Notes under the pieces: generated by a model
The model's input: the letters and a program-made list of their open reading frames with translations, nothing else
The model's database searches: none
Told to the model about the DNA's origin: nothing
Part shown: positions 1 to 5,164 of the stretch, one piece after another
How the letters are laid out: each line of letters begins with the position of its first letter
Numbering within the stretch: position 1 is the first letter of the stretch
Assembly (NCBI GenBank): GCA_000406005.1
Contig: ASZN01000138.1
Span: 1 to 7,105, forward strand
Direction: 5' to 3'
DNA from: Candidatus Poribacteria bacterium WGA-3G
GTDB taxonomy: Bacteria; Poribacteria; WGA-4E; WGA-3G
DNA length: 7,105 bases
Position numbers and translations under genes: made by a program

Positions 1-329
1 CGATTAAAGACCTTACACCCGATGAGAGCCACTTGCGGAGTGCAAAGGCGATCATCCAATCCATGACGCTCGAGGAGCGTAAGAACCCTCGATTGTTAGA
101 TAGAAGTCGAAAACTCCGTATTTCCGAAGGTAGTGGTACGACAGTCAATCAGATTAACATGCTGGTTTCGCAGCTTCAGATGATGAATCGGATGTTAAAC
201 CAGCAGGCGGCGATGGCAATGCCGGGGATGGGCGCACCTTTCAGGAAGAAAATCGGTCAGAAAATGCGTGCAACGCCTCGTCCAAAACGGAAGGCAAGAA
301 AACCTCGAAAACGAAAACGCCGCAGATAG
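1..329 (+). CDS. ffh: Signal recognition particle protein Ffh (SRP54), C-terminal part of the M domain; 5' end outside window
   Basis: Only the last 108 codons are present, in frame from position 3; the NG GTPase domain lies upstream of the window. Ffh binds 4.5S/6S SRP RNA and hydrophobic signal sequences and delivers ribosomes to FtsY at the membrane. The visible part has the M-domain signature: SMTLEER, then NPRLLDRSRKLRISEGSG, the RNA-binding helix-turn-helix region, followed by VNQINMLVSQLQMMNRML and a methionine-rich stretch (MAMPGMG) typical of the signal-sequence groove. The protein ends in a very basic tail: most of the last 27 residues are K or R, with no acidic residue. Many Ffh proteins end in a Gly/Lys-rich tail, so this one is at the basic extreme. 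The stop TAG is at 327-329; rpsP starts 78 bases later, the usual ffh-rpsP arrangement. An in-frame TTG at 33 is not the start, since homology continues upstream of it. Confidence 0.95.
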   Translation, partial: IKDLTPDESHLRSAKAIIQSMTLEERKNPRLLDRSRKLRISEGSGTTVNQINMLVSQLQMMNRMLNQQAAMAMPGMGAPFRKKIGQKMRATPRPKRKARKPRKRKRRR

Positions 330-395
330 CACTTCGGTGAACCCGGCAACGGGATCACGCCCTTAAAATTTAGATGAAGTGGCAGAGATGCCACT
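330..395 (+). promoter_or_regulatory. Possible structured leader of rpsP: three small tetraloop hairpins in the ffh-rpsP gap
   Basis: Three short perfect stems lie in this 66-base span, each closed by a loop of a known stable tetraloop class: CAC-UUCG-GUG at 330-339 (3 bp), CCCG-GCAA-CGGG at 342-353 (4 bp) and AGUGGCA-GAGA-UGCCACU at 378-395 (7 bp). GCAA and GAGA are both GNRA loops. The 7-bp hairpin ends one base before the rpsP Shine-Dalgarno GGGAGG (396-401), so it could affect 30S access or act as an RNA-processing or protein-binding site. No transcription terminator is implied: the T-rich run (404-409) comes after the Shine-Dalgarno and overlaps the start codon. The pairing is read directly; function is inference, and the first two stems are too short to be convincing alone. 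Confidence 0.4.
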
Positions 396-407
396 GGGAG
401 GTATTTT

Positions 408-818
408 TTGGCAGTTAGAATTAGATTACAACGACACGGTCGTAAAAAACGTCCGTTTTATCGGCTCGTCGCGGCTGATGCTCGTGCCCAGAGAGACGGT
501 GCATTCTTAGAACGCCTCGGTCATTACAACCCGTTAACGGATCCAGCAGATGTGGTCATCGATGAGGAGAAAGCTTTAAAATGGTTACGACGCGGCGCAC
601 AGCCCTCGGATACAGCAAAGCGTTTACTCTCAAAAAGCGGGATTCTGATGAAATTTGAATACGAAAGATTAGGGAGACCGATGCCAGAAGAGGAAACCGC
701 TGAAACAGTCGAGGCGACAGACGATACCGAACAGACAGAAGTCCAAGAAACAGAATCCGAAACTGGAGCCTTGCTGACTGAAGCAACACCAGACGAATCC
801 GCTGAGGAAGAAGAATAA
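408..818 (+). CDS. rpsP: 30S ribosomal protein S16 with long acidic C-terminal extension
   Basis: S16 binds 16S rRNA early in assembly of the 30S body. The N-terminal about 85 residues are canonical: AVRIRLQRHGRKKRPFYRLV, then ADARAQRDGAFLERLGHYNP, ALKWLRRGAQPSDTAKRLLSKSGI. The start is a TTG at 408, chosen because it gives exactly the family N-terminus MAVRIRL and sits 6 bases after a strong Shine-Dalgarno GGGAGG (396-401). At 136 residues it is much longer than the usual 80-90. Residues 94-136 form a low-complexity tail with 19 Asp/Glu and no Lys/Arg, rich in Thr and Ser, probably disordered. Acidic tails on S16 occur in some lineages; a role here is unknown. It lies between ffh and khpA as in many bacteria. 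Confidence 0.97.
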   Translation: MAVRIRLQRHGRKKRPFYRLVAADARAQRDGAFLERLGHYNPLTDPADVVIDEEKALKWLRRGAQPSDTAKRLLSKSGILMKFEYERLGRPMPEEETAETVEATDDTEQTEVQETESETGALLTEATPDESAEEEE

Positions 819-871
819 CACCGACGAAAACACAGATGGCGGACGCATCTACTGAAATCCAAAAGTGAACC

Positions 872-1123
872 ATGTTCAAAGATTTGATTGAATACATCGT
901 AAAATCTCTCGTTGATTATCCCGATGAAGTAGTGGTTCGAGAAGTAACTGGCGAAACAGTCGTTATTATTGAATTGACTGTCACAGAAGAGGATTTGGGA
1001 AAAATCATCGGTAGATACGGACGGACGCTGAAAGCGATTAGAAGTGTCCTCTATACCGCTGGATTGTGCGCCAATAAAAAGGTAATTCTTGAGTTAATTG
1101 ATGAACCGAGGCAGGATGTATAG
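872..1123 (+). CDS. khpA: KhpA-type KH-domain RNA-binding protein (YlqC family)
   Basis: This is a small single-KH-domain protein of 83 residues, the family's usual length. In characterised bacteria KhpA binds many RNAs, often as a partner of KhpB/EloR, and affects cell-wall growth or sRNA function. The N-terminus (FKDLIEYIVKSLVDYPDEV) is followed by two beta strands and the KH core DLGKIIGRYGRTLKAIRSVL; the GxxG nucleic-acid loop is G47-R-Y-G50. The ATG at 872 is the first possible start: an in-frame TGA lies at 866-868. No clear Shine-Dalgarno precedes it, so translation may depend on coupling or A-rich sequence after rpsP, 53 bases upstream. That gap holds a weak AGATG/CATCT stem (834-850). 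Position after rpsP matches the rpsP-ylqC-rimM-trmD order of many genomes, but rimM does not follow here. Confidence 0.93.
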   Translation: MFKDLIEYIVKSLVDYPDEVVVREVTGETVVIIELTVTEEDLGKIIGRYGRTLKAIRSVLYTAGLCANKKVILELIDEPRQDV

Positions 1124-1153
1124 ATTCAAGAATAGCAGTCAGGTTTTCTTTTC

Positions 1154-1304
1154 AGCCATCAGCAGTCAGCCAGAGTAGCCGTCAGCAAAGACGTAAGCGT
1201 TATAAAACTGCCTCGCAGTGAGAGTTTTCTTTGCTGAAAGCCGATAGCCGGCAGCCGACAGCCATCTTGCCGATAGCCATTTTTGCTGGTAGCCGAAAGC
1301 AAAG
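1154..1304 (+). repeat. AGCC-type heptad repeat tract with an embedded palindrome, filling the khpA-trmD gap
   Basis: Two runs of degenerate 7-base units share the same polarity. The left run (1154-1190) reads AGCCATC, AGCAGTC, a 9-base AGCCAGAGT, AGCCGTC, AGCAAAG. The right run (1239-1266) reads AGCCGAT, AGCCGGC, AGCCGAC, AGCCATC, followed after an 8-base step by AGCCATT (1275-1281), then AGCCGAA (1291-1297) and AGCAAAG (1298-1304). The two runs are separated by an inverted repeat (1183-1236). AGCAAAG closes both runs as a direct repeat. The last unit ends 4 bases before the trmD ATG, so the trmD initiation region is made largely of repeat sequence. Nothing here resembles a coding gene. I recall similar tracts between genes in poribacterial-type genomes, but cannot verify this. 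Confidence 0.75.
1183..1236. repeat. Imperfect palindrome inside the heptad tract (CAGCAAAG / CTTTGCTG)
   Basis: The outer arms CAGCAAAG (1183-1190) and CTTTGCTG (1229-1236) are perfect 8-bp inverted repeats. Inside, AAAACT (1204-1209) and AGTTTT (1223-1228) extend the right arm into a 14-base complement, interrupted on the left by a 13-base insert that can itself form ACG-TAAG-CGT (1191-1200). An alternative inner hairpin is ACTGC-CTC-GCAGT (1207-1219). The whole could fold as a branched structure in RNA or as a cruciform. It has no T-tract and so is not a standard terminator. It may be a small non-autonomous repeat inserted in, or bounded by, heptads; this is inference. Confidence 0.6.
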
Positions 1305-1308
1305 AAAA

Positions 1309-2031
1309 ATGAAAATTGATGTTATTGCCCTGTTTCCGGAGATCATCGCGCCAGCGTTAAAGACGGGGATACTCAAACGCGCTCACGACGCTAATATCCT
1401 CGCGGTTAATCTCTATAACCTACGAGATTGGACGACCGATAAACACAAGTCGGTTGACGATTATCCCTACGGCGGTGGTGCCGGGATGATCCTTAAACCC
1501 GAACCTATTTTCGCAGCCGTCAAAGCGTTGAACCCAGAGGAAACCGCAAACGTCGTCTATCTGACACCTCAAGGGATACCTCTGACCCAAGGATTCGCAG
1601 AATCACTTTCATTGGAATCGCATCTTATACTTTTGTGCGGACGCTACAAAGGCGTGGATGAACGCGTACGGGAAAAAATAGTAACAACTGAGGTATCAAT
1701 CGGTGACTATGTTTTGAGTGGCGGTGAAATCGCAGCCCTCGTTTTGATTGATGCTATCGGGCGCGTGCTTCCAGGGGCTCTCGGCGACTATGAATCCGCT
1801 CACATCGATTCGTTTAGTCAGGAATTGCTTGATCATCCGCATTATACACGTCCTGCGGAGTTCGCCGAAAGGCATGTCCCTGAAGTTCTCTTGAGTGGAC
1901 ATCATGAGAATATCGAAAAATGGCGATATGCTGAAGCACTCAAACGCACGGCAAAACATCGTCCCGATCTGCTCCAAAGATTGGAACTCAGCGAGGAAGA
2001 CATCGCAATCCTCAAAGAAGCAGGATTATAA
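1309..2031 (+). CDS. trmD: tRNA (guanine(37)-N1)-methyltransferase TrmD
   Basis: TrmD is a SPOUT-fold dimer that uses S-adenosylmethionine to methylate G37 next to the anticodon, preventing +1 frameshifting. At 240 residues it has normal length. Motifs in order: MKIDVIALFPEI at the N-terminus; TTDKHKSVDDYPYGGGAGM (42-60); VVYLTPQG (82-89); the knot segment LLCGRYKGVDERV (108-120); SIGDYVLSGGE (130-140); and ESAHIDSF (162-169), where D167 fits the catalytic aspartate and R152 the conserved arginine. YTRPAEF and VPEVLLSGHHENIEKWR follow. I chose ATG 1309 because it gives the family N-terminus; the frame stays open to a TTG at 1231, but those 26 codons only translate the heptad repeat. There is no good Shine-Dalgarno, just an A/G-rich stretch. 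RimM, its common upstream neighbour, is absent. Confidence 0.97.
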   Translation: MKIDVIALFPEIIAPALKTGILKRAHDANILAVNLYNLRDWTTDKHKSVDDYPYGGGAGMILKPEPIFAAVKALNPEETANVVYLTPQGIPLTQGFAESLSLESHLILLCGRYKGVDERVREKIVTTEVSIGDYVLSGGEIAALVLIDAIGRVLPGALGDYESAHIDSFSQELLDHPHYTRPAEFAERHVPEVLLSGHHENIEKWRYAEALKRTAKHRPDLLQRLELSEEDIAILKEAGL

Positions 2032-2117
2032 GGAATAAGGAAAAAGAGTTTTTTAGCTCGTATGGAATCTTAACATCGTATAGCGAACCGAGCATTACGC
2101 GAGGGAAGGAGAAAGAC

Positions 2118-2462
2118 ATGAATTTACTTGAATCCGTCGAAAGTCAATATATGAAGAGCGATATCCCGGATTTCGGTCCGGGAGATGTTGTGAAGGTGAA
2201 CACGCGTATCCGTGAAGGACAGAAGGAACGTATTCAAGCTTATGAAGGCACTGTTATTCGGCGCGCGCACGGCGGGTTACGCGAAACCTTTACGGTCCGA
2301 CGCGTCGCCTTCGGTGCTGGCAGTGAACGGACGTTCCCGCTGCATTCACCGAACATTGAAAGCATTCAGATCGTTCGTTACGGGGCTGTCCGGCGTGCGA
2401 AGTTGTATTACTTGCGCGATCGTACCGGAAGAGCCGCACGCGTCAAAGAACGCAGAACCTAA
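2118..2462 (+). CDS. rplS: 50S ribosomal protein L19
   Basis: L19 sits at the 30S-50S interface. Length is 114 residues, as usual. The sequence is canonical throughout: MNLLESVESQYMKSDIPDF, GPGDVVKVNTRIREGQKERIQAYEGTVI, LRETFTVRRVAFGAGSERTFPLHSP and the C-terminal VRRAKLYYLRDRTGRAARVKE. The ATG at 2118 follows a strong Shine-Dalgarno AAGGAG (2106-2111) by 6 bases. It follows trmD after 86 non-coding bases, in which I find only an A/T-only stem (AAAAA/TTTTT, 2041-2053) and a weak GCTCG/CGAGC pair (2056-2060 with 2089-2093); neither is convincing as a terminator or a ribosomal leader. rnhB begins 10 bases after its stop. Confidence 0.97.
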   Translation: MNLLESVESQYMKSDIPDFGPGDVVKVNTRIREGQKERIQAYEGTVIRRAHGGLRETFTVRRVAFGAGSERTFPLHSPNIESIQIVRYGAVRRAKLYYLRDRTGRAARVKERRT

Positions 2463-2472
2463 CCCGATACAA

Positions 2473-3066
2473 ATGGACGCTTTTGAGCTCGCTCGCCAAC
2501 AGAGCGGCTATAAACAGATTGCAGGCATTGACGAGGCAGGCCGAGGCGCATTGGCTGGTCCCGTCATTGCTGCTGCAGTCATCTTACCTCTCAATTGCAA
2601 CATTGACGGTTTGAGAGATTCAAAGCAGTTAACACCGAAACAACGCGACCGGTTAGCTGACGAAATCCATAACGTCGCGCTGTCGGTAGGTATCGGTGCC
2701 GCGGATAACCGAACTGTAGACCGTTTGAATGTTCTCGAAGCGACCTTATTCGCAATGCAAAATGCGATTGAAAAACTCACACCACAGCCAGATTATCTCC
2801 TCGTTGATGGTATAAATCTCCCAACAACAGCCATCCCAGGCGAAGCAATCCCGAAAGGCGATAGCCGAAGTTATTCTATCGCAGCTGCCTCTATTATTGC
2901 CAAAACCACCCGTGATCGACTTATGGTTGAAGCGGATCGTAACTATCCAAACTACGGGTTCCCGAAACACAAAGGGTATCCGACATCCCAACATCGACAA
3001 GCAATCGCCCAGTTTGGCGCGTCTGAGATTCACCGCCAGACCTTCAAACTTCTTCCGGATGATTAA
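2473..3066 (+). CDS. rnhB: Ribonuclease HII
   Basis: RNase HII cleaves RNA in RNA-DNA hybrids and removes single ribonucleotides misincorporated in DNA. At 197 residues it has typical size. The motif IAGIDEAGRGALAGPV carries D20 and E21; LLVDG carries D112; KGDSRSYSIAAASIIAKTTRDRLM carries D130. These four acidic residues match the metal-binding catalytic set. The C-terminal YGFPKHKGYPTSQH and IHRQTFKLL blocks are also characteristic. The start is ATG 2473, giving a short N-terminus before the first beta strand and lying 10 bases after the rplS stop. The same frame is open back to a GTG at 2212, but that part lies wholly within rplS and lacks RNase H features. No clear Shine-Dalgarno is visible, consistent with coupling to rplS. 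Confidence 0.95.
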   Translation: MDAFELARQQSGYKQIAGIDEAGRGALAGPVIAAAVILPLNCNIDGLRDSKQLTPKQRDRLADEIHNVALSVGIGAADNRTVDRLNVLEATLFAMQNAIEKLTPQPDYLLVDGINLPTTAIPGEAIPKGDSRSYSIAAASIIAKTTRDRLMVEADRNYPNYGFPKHKGYPTSQHRQAIAQFGASEIHRQTFKLLPDD

Positions 3067-3087
3067 AAAGGAAAACGGATAATTTAA

Positions 3088-3474
3088 ATGGATCGTTCAC
3101 GCTTGAATATCGCAAAAACGGGTGAGTCGTTTGCGGCTGCGCATCTTAAAGCGCGCGGGTATCAAATCCTTGCGCAGAATTACCGATCGGGACGCGGTGA
3201 AATCGACATAGTTGCACAAGATGGCGACTGTATCGTCTTTGTGGAAGTTAAAACGCGACGCAGCCTCAAATTCGGGTTACCTCAAGCAGCTGTAACGACA
3301 CAGAAACAGCGACAAATCTCCAAAATCGCCTTGGGATACCTACGAGCACATAACCGATTCGACGCACCTTGCCGTTTTGATGTCATCGCAATCCATCTGT
3401 CCCCGCAGCTTGAGTTGCTAAAACTTGAACAGATTGAGAACGCCTTCGCGTTTCAAGCCAACGTCGGATTCTGA
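3088..3474 (+). CDS. yraN: YraN/UPF0102-family endonuclease-like protein
   Basis: This is a 128-residue member of UPF0102, a family with a restriction-endonuclease-like fold, commonly found next to rnhB and without a settled role; links to DNA processing or recombination have been suggested. The N-terminus has the family pattern TGESFAAAHLKARGYQILAQNYR. The nuclease-like core GRGEIDIVAQDG...IVFVEVKTRR supplies E38, D40, E53 and K55, matching an E-x-D...E-x-K active site. The later block QAAVTTQKQRQISKIALGYL and CRFDVIAI are also typical. ATG 3088 lies 21 bases after rnhB, with only a weak purine-rich stretch as ribosome binding site. It is the last gene of the + strand cluster. Just 25 bases separate its stop from that of the converging amidohydrolase gene, and no clear terminator is visible between them. 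Confidence 0.9.
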   Translation: MDRSRLNIAKTGESFAAAHLKARGYQILAQNYRSGRGEIDIVAQDGDCIVFVEVKTRRSLKFGLPQAAVTTQKQRQISKIALGYLRAHNRFDAPCRFDVIAIHLSPQLELLKLEQIENAFAFQANVGF

Positions 3475-3499
3475 ACTATCACTTGTAGATTTCAATGCT

Positions 3500-4393
3500 T
3501 TACAGATCTGGGAACCGTAAAATCCGTTTCGCATTCCCTCCCATAATATCTGCTAACTCCGCTTCGGATAGATTTGGTAGTAATTCTTCGATAACTGTCG
3601 TCAATTTATCGTAACCCGGTTCCTCCAAAATCCACGGAAAATCGGTTGCCCACATCAATCGTTTCGCCCCAAAGCCGCTCAAAAGGCCGCGATGCCATCC
3701 TGCCAAATCTTTATACGGGAATTCTTCTCTGCTAAAAGCGTACTGACCGGAGAGATGGACGTTAACATTTTCAAATCTCGCGAGCCGATAGGTGGTATGC
3801 ATAAAAAGGTTGTAACCTGTCACCTGTATCTGAGGTCTCCCGAATTCATCCCAGTTGAATTTGCCTTTTCCTGGGCACGCGGCGAGATGATTTAGCACGA
3901 CCCGAACCTGCGGAAATTCTTGAATCAGATACGGCAGGAGATGCGCGTTGATAGCGTTCGGATAGAGCCACAAGACATAATCACGCTCGGCAGCAGACTT
4001 CCAAATCGGATACGCAGCAAACTCGCGGACATCCATCTTCGCAAAAATATCCCGTGGTCCGCCAAATGTAGAGAACCGGAACCCGATAATCCCGGTGTTG
4101 TCAGTCAACGCTGCCATGTGTTCTGCCGGGTTCGGATGCGCCTCTGGAACCAACCCAATCCCCAAAAATCGGTTCGGATATTCTTCGAGGCAATGCAGCA
4201 AGTAACGGTGATGCGCTATGCTCGCACCTCCCATCTGGACGAGGACCGCCTGATCAATCTGATGTTCTGTCATCACGCTTAACAATTTTTCGGCAGATTC
4301 TTCGCGTTCCGCGGGACAAACGGCGGTCGTCTCTCGTGGAAATTCAGGTGATGCCTTTGTGAATACATGCAGATGCGAATCAATACGTGGCAT
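3500..4393 (-). CDS. Metal-dependent amidohydrolase (Amidohydro_2 / TIM-barrel, 2-pyrone-4,6-dicarboxylate hydrolase-like)
   Basis: This 297-residue single-domain protein starts MPRIDSHLHVF, the metal-binding HxH of the amidohydrolase superfamily (H7, H9). Further conserved points are the LNHL block with H169 and the MWATDFPW block with catalytic D251, then the family C-terminus IMGGNAKRILRF. No signal peptide or membrane segment is seen, so it is cytoplasmic. Members of Amidohydro_2 hydrolyse lactones and amides or decarboxylate small acids; the substrate cannot be predicted here. The start (ATG, complement of 4391-4393) follows a strong GGAGGG (complement of 4402-4407) after 8 bases. It is the third gene of a - strand operon, 19 bases after the oxygenase gene. 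A lactone-hydrolase-like role on a product of the upstream enzymes would fit, but is inference. Confidence 0.88.
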   Translation of the reverse strand: MPRIDSHLHVFTKASPEFPRETTAVCPAEREESAEKLLSVMTEHQIDQAVLVQMGGASIAHHRYLLHCLEEYPNRFLGIGLVPEAHPNPAEHMAALTDNTGIIGFRFSTFGGPRDIFAKMDVREFAAYPIWKSAAERDYVLWLYPNAINAHLLPYLIQEFPQVRVVLNHLAACPGKGKFNWDEFGRPQIQVTGYNLFMHTTYRLARFENVNVHLSGQYAFSREEFPYKDLAGWHRGLLSGFGAKRLMWATDFPWILEEPGYDKLTTVIEELLPNLSEAELADIMGGNAKRILRFPDL

Positions 4394-4412
4394 TATGATG
4401 GCCCTCCATTTA

Positions 4413-5129
4413 TTAGCCGTTTAAGCTAAACAGTGCGCGCCGTTCTGGGGTTTGACAATACGCTGAAATAGCGGCAAACTGTTCCGGTTTGACGCGTCCG
4501 GGTGTCCGCTTTTCATAGATCAGGATAATCGATTTACGCGGTGTCCCGGAATGATTGTCCATCGAAACGTGCCATCCACAGGAGTTGAACATAATCGCTG
4601 TACCGGCTTTACCTGGGAAAGTCTTATGTCCGGTCATACTTTCCTGTCGCATCGGACGTGTATAGGGACCCGAACCCGGCTTATGACTGCCCGGTACAAA
4701 ACCGAATTCGCCACCGCCGGGTTCAACATCGTTGACGTAGATCTGCACCTTAATATGGAGTGGATTGTCATATCCTACATCGGGGTGCCATCCCGTGTAA
4801 CTCACGGGCCACGGTGCTACAGTCCGAACTTGTGGTCCCAATAGAATGAGTTCGTGATCTGTGAACGTCATCAGTGCCCCGTAGTAACTCGGATAGTCGA
4901 TAATATCAATAAAGATCGGATCCTTCTCAAGAGGATTCGGGATGTCATAGAAAGTTGCGGCGGCTTCCCCCGCTTCGACGCTATCCAGCCATTCGGTTTT
5001 GCAAGCGTCTGCCCAATAGTCGAAAGCGTTTTGGAGTCGTTTCAGATCTTCCCCTTGAATTGCGTTTTCAAAAACGAGATAGCCTTCTTCTTCCCATTGT
5101 GCTTTCTGTTTAGGTGTCGGTAGAATCAT
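4413..5129 (-). CDS. Phytanoyl-CoA dioxygenase (PhyH)-like Fe(II)/2-oxoglutarate oxygenase
   Basis: This 238-residue protein has the PhyH-family layout. The N-terminal segment TPKQKAQWEEEGYLVFENAI is the typical opening (substrate-side helix and first strand). The iron triad reads H115-P-D117 in GWHPDVGYDNP and H187 in GWHVSMDN, 72 residues later, as in cupin-fold oxygenases. R198 in PRKSIILIYEK is placed to bind 2-oxoglutarate. GGGEFGFVPGSHKPG (138-152) is the family's central loop. The enzyme should hydroxylate an unactivated C-H bond using O2 and 2-oxoglutarate; the family is very diverse and true phytanoyl-CoA activity is unlikely to be deducible. The start ATG (complement of 5127-5129) follows AAGGTG (complement of 5135-5140) at 5 bases. 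It is the middle gene of the - strand operon, 35 bases after the PLP-enzyme gene. Confidence 0.9.
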   Translation of the reverse strand: MILPTPKQKAQWEEEGYLVFENAIQGEDLKRLQNAFDYWADACKTEWLDSVEAGEAAATFYDIPNPLEKDPIFIDIIDYPSYYGALMTFTDHELILLGPQVRTVAPWPVSYTGWHPDVGYDNPLHIKVQIYVNDVEPGGGEFGFVPGSHKPGSGPYTRPMRQESMTGHKTFPGKAGTAIMFNSCGWHVSMDNHSGTPRKSIILIYEKRTPGRVKPEQFAAISAYCQTPERRALFSLNG

Positions 5130-5164
5130 GGTTTCACCTTCTTATGAATTAAATGCTTGCGCCA

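Noticed and set aside
364..369. TAAAAT as a -10 box for a promoter before rpsP
   Set aside because: No matching -35 at 16 to 18 bases upstream (the region is ACCCGG); cotranscription with ffh is enough.
524..897. Reverse-strand reading frames opposite rpsP
   Set aside because: They are shadows of the acidic low-complexity tail; no family features and no ribosome binding site.
1231..1308. In-frame 26-codon N-terminal extension of trmD from a TTG
   Set aside because: It only translates the heptad repeat, has no family similarity, and TrmD proteins begin at MKIDVIALFPEI.
1124..1308. CRISPR array in the khpA-trmD gap
   Set aside because: Units are 7 bases and contiguous, without unique spacers of regular size, and no cas gene is present.
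2032..2117. Terminator or ribosomal-protein leader between trmD and rplS
   Set aside because: The AAAAA-GAG-TTTTT stem is A/T only and the GCTCG/CGAGC pairing is short with a long loop.
2212..2472. Extension of rnhB upstream through rplS from a GTG
   Set aside because: This part is the shifted frame of rplS and has no RNase HII features; the family N-terminus fits ATG 2473.
3475..3510. Bidirectional terminator between yraN and the converging amidohydrolase gene
   Set aside because: Only a weak TGTAGA/TTTACA pairing with a G-U pair (3484-3489 with 3499-3504), no GC-rich stem and no T-tract.
3692..5123. Several + strand reading frames opposite the amidohydrolase and oxygenase genes
   Set aside because: They lie antisense to well-supported genes and their translations show no domain pattern.
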